A stretch of 7,528 bases of DNA, from assembly GCA_947496835.1 (NCBI GenBank), contig CANMFV010000043.1:1-7528 (forward strand), written 5' to 3'. Shown piece after piece: positions 6,821 through 7,528 of this stretch (its first letter is position 1; the number at the start of each line of letters is the position of its first letter). Origin of the DNA: Flavobacteriales bacterium. Its GTDB lineage: Bacteria; Bacteroidota; Bacteroidia; Flavobacteriales_D; Crocinitomicaceae. The translations under genes and the position numbers were made by a program. Under the pieces are notes generated by a model. It did no database searches. It was not told where the DNA came from and worked only from the letters and a program-made list of their open reading frames with translations.

Positions 6821-7527
6821 AGACTATTTAGCATTGTATCACTCACTGGATAATTCAATGACTTTGCTTTCAAAATGTAGGTTTTCGCTTTTTCCTTGTT
6901 GCCGATTTGTTGAAAAGCAATACCGGCATTAAACCAAATGAATGGATCATTTTGATTCAAAACAAGGGCTTTTTCTAGTGATCCTGCACCAAGTTGATAT
7001 TTCCCTTGATTAACATAGGCTGTACCTTGATAAAAATGCGGCTCCCATCTGTTGGGCGCTATTTGAACTAATTTTTCACTGGTTTTTATACACGCAGTGT
7101 AGTTTTTACTATTCAATTCTGCCGCACATATATTAATGAGCGTTGTAATATCGTTTGGTCGTATCTTCAATGCATTTTTAAAATCAGTCAATGCTTTTTT
7201 GTAATCGAGCATTTTAATATAGGTAATCCCTCGGTTAATGTAAACATCATAGGCATTGGGATTTCTTTCTAATGCCATGGTATACATTTGCAATGAAGAG
7301 TCGAAATCATTCATGAGTGCGTACATGTTTCCAACATTTGAATAGATCAGTGGATCCTTGACTTGTGCTTGTACTAGCACGAGGTAGTCCTTCATGGCAG
7401 CGGTTGAATCCCCATTCTCGCGGTAAAAATTCCCCCTATTTTTATAAGCAACTTCTACTCCATTTTGCACTACATCAACAGATCCCCCTTTATTTTTAAG
7501 GATAAAAGGATATTTTTCGATGACATC
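6817..7527 (-). CDS. TPR-repeat protein, C-terminal part (5' end beyond window)
   Basis: Read on the minus strand, the frame is open from the right edge (first full codon 7527-7525) to the TAA at 6819-6817, about 236 residues. The GTG at 7470 is not needed as a start because coding continues upstream without a stop (DVIEKYPFILKNKGG...). Six tetratricopeptide repeats of about 34 residues follow one another, beginning near EVAYKNRGNFYREN, PLIYSNVGNMYALM, AYDVYINRGITYIK, DITTLINICAAELN, RWEPHFYQGTAYVN and DPFIWFNAGIAFQQ, with the usual small residue at position 8 and Ala or Ser at position 20 in most of them. The fourth is the most degenerate. TPR arrays bind other proteins; nothing here names the partner. 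The missing N-terminal part could be soluble or a multi-helix membrane domain, since large membrane proteins with C-terminal TPRs are common in this phylum. The 3' end overlaps the T9SS cargo gene by 4 nt, tail to tail. Confidence 0.88.
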   Translation of the reverse strand, partial: DVIEKYPFILKNKGGSVDVVQNGVEVAYKNRGNFYRENGDSTAAMKDYLVLVQAQVKDPLIYSNVGNMYALMNDFDSSLQMYTMALERNPNAYDVYINRGITYIKMLDYKKALTDFKNALKIRPNDITTLINICAAELNSKNYTACIKTSEKLVQIAPNRWEPHFYQGTAYVNQGKYQLGAGSLEKALVLNQNDPFIWFNAGIAFQQIGNKEKAKTYILKAKSLNYPVSDTMLNSL

Positions 7528-7528
7528 A

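Noticed and set aside
7468..7470. GTG start of the TPR gene on the minus strand
   Set aside because: Coding continues in frame to the window edge without a stop, so the gene is more likely partial than starting here.
1..7528. Defence system, prophage, insertion sequence, CRISPR array or RNA gene
   Set aside because: No transposase, integrase, direct-repeat array, terminal inverted repeats or tRNA/rRNA-like sequence was found. Coding covers nearly the whole window and the longest gap is about 107 nt.

Overview
The window looks like chromosomal DNA from a member of the Bacteroidota, most likely order Flavobacteriales (family not resolvable; something like Crocinitomicaceae would fit). The reasons are an AT-rich genome, A/T-rich leaders without Shine-Dalgarno sequences in front of the genes, and a large secreted protein ending in the gliding-motility/CHU_C type C-terminal domain, the type B sorting signal of the type IX secretion system (T9SS), which is restricted to this phylum.

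Layout from left to right: (1) the 3' three quarters or more of mfd, the transcription-repair coupling factor, entering from the left edge and ending at 2722. (2) A compact three-gene cluster on the same strand: two tandem exported YceI-family lipocalin-like proteins (2820-3389 and 3408-3926) and a 130-residue four-helix membrane protein of unknown function (3933-4325), closed by a strong intrinsic terminator with a UUCG tetraloop (4344-4371). (3) A 795-residue cell-surface or secreted protein (4433-6820): signal peptide, choice-of-anchor L domain, Calx-beta-like domain, three Ig-like repeats each with a cysteine pair, a PKD domain and a T9SS type B sorting domain. (4) On the minus strand, the 3' part of a TPR-repeat protein (6817-7527) that runs off the right edge. 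Its stop codon overlaps that of the T9SS cargo in a shared TTAA.

Functionally this is mostly an ordinary chromosomal stretch: one housekeeping repair gene, a small envelope operon and a T9SS cargo protein. The YceI pair plus four-helix protein is the only clear transcription unit, with gaps of 18 and 6 nt. It resembles in outline the YceI plus membrane-partner pairing known from other bacteria, but the membrane protein here is not recognisable as cytochrome b561. I see no defence system, mobile element, CRISPR array, tRNA or rRNA. The points most worth a second look are the asymmetric YceI pair with its orphan membrane partner, the cysteine-paired repeats of the T9SS cargo, and the terminator-less convergent junction at 6817-6820.
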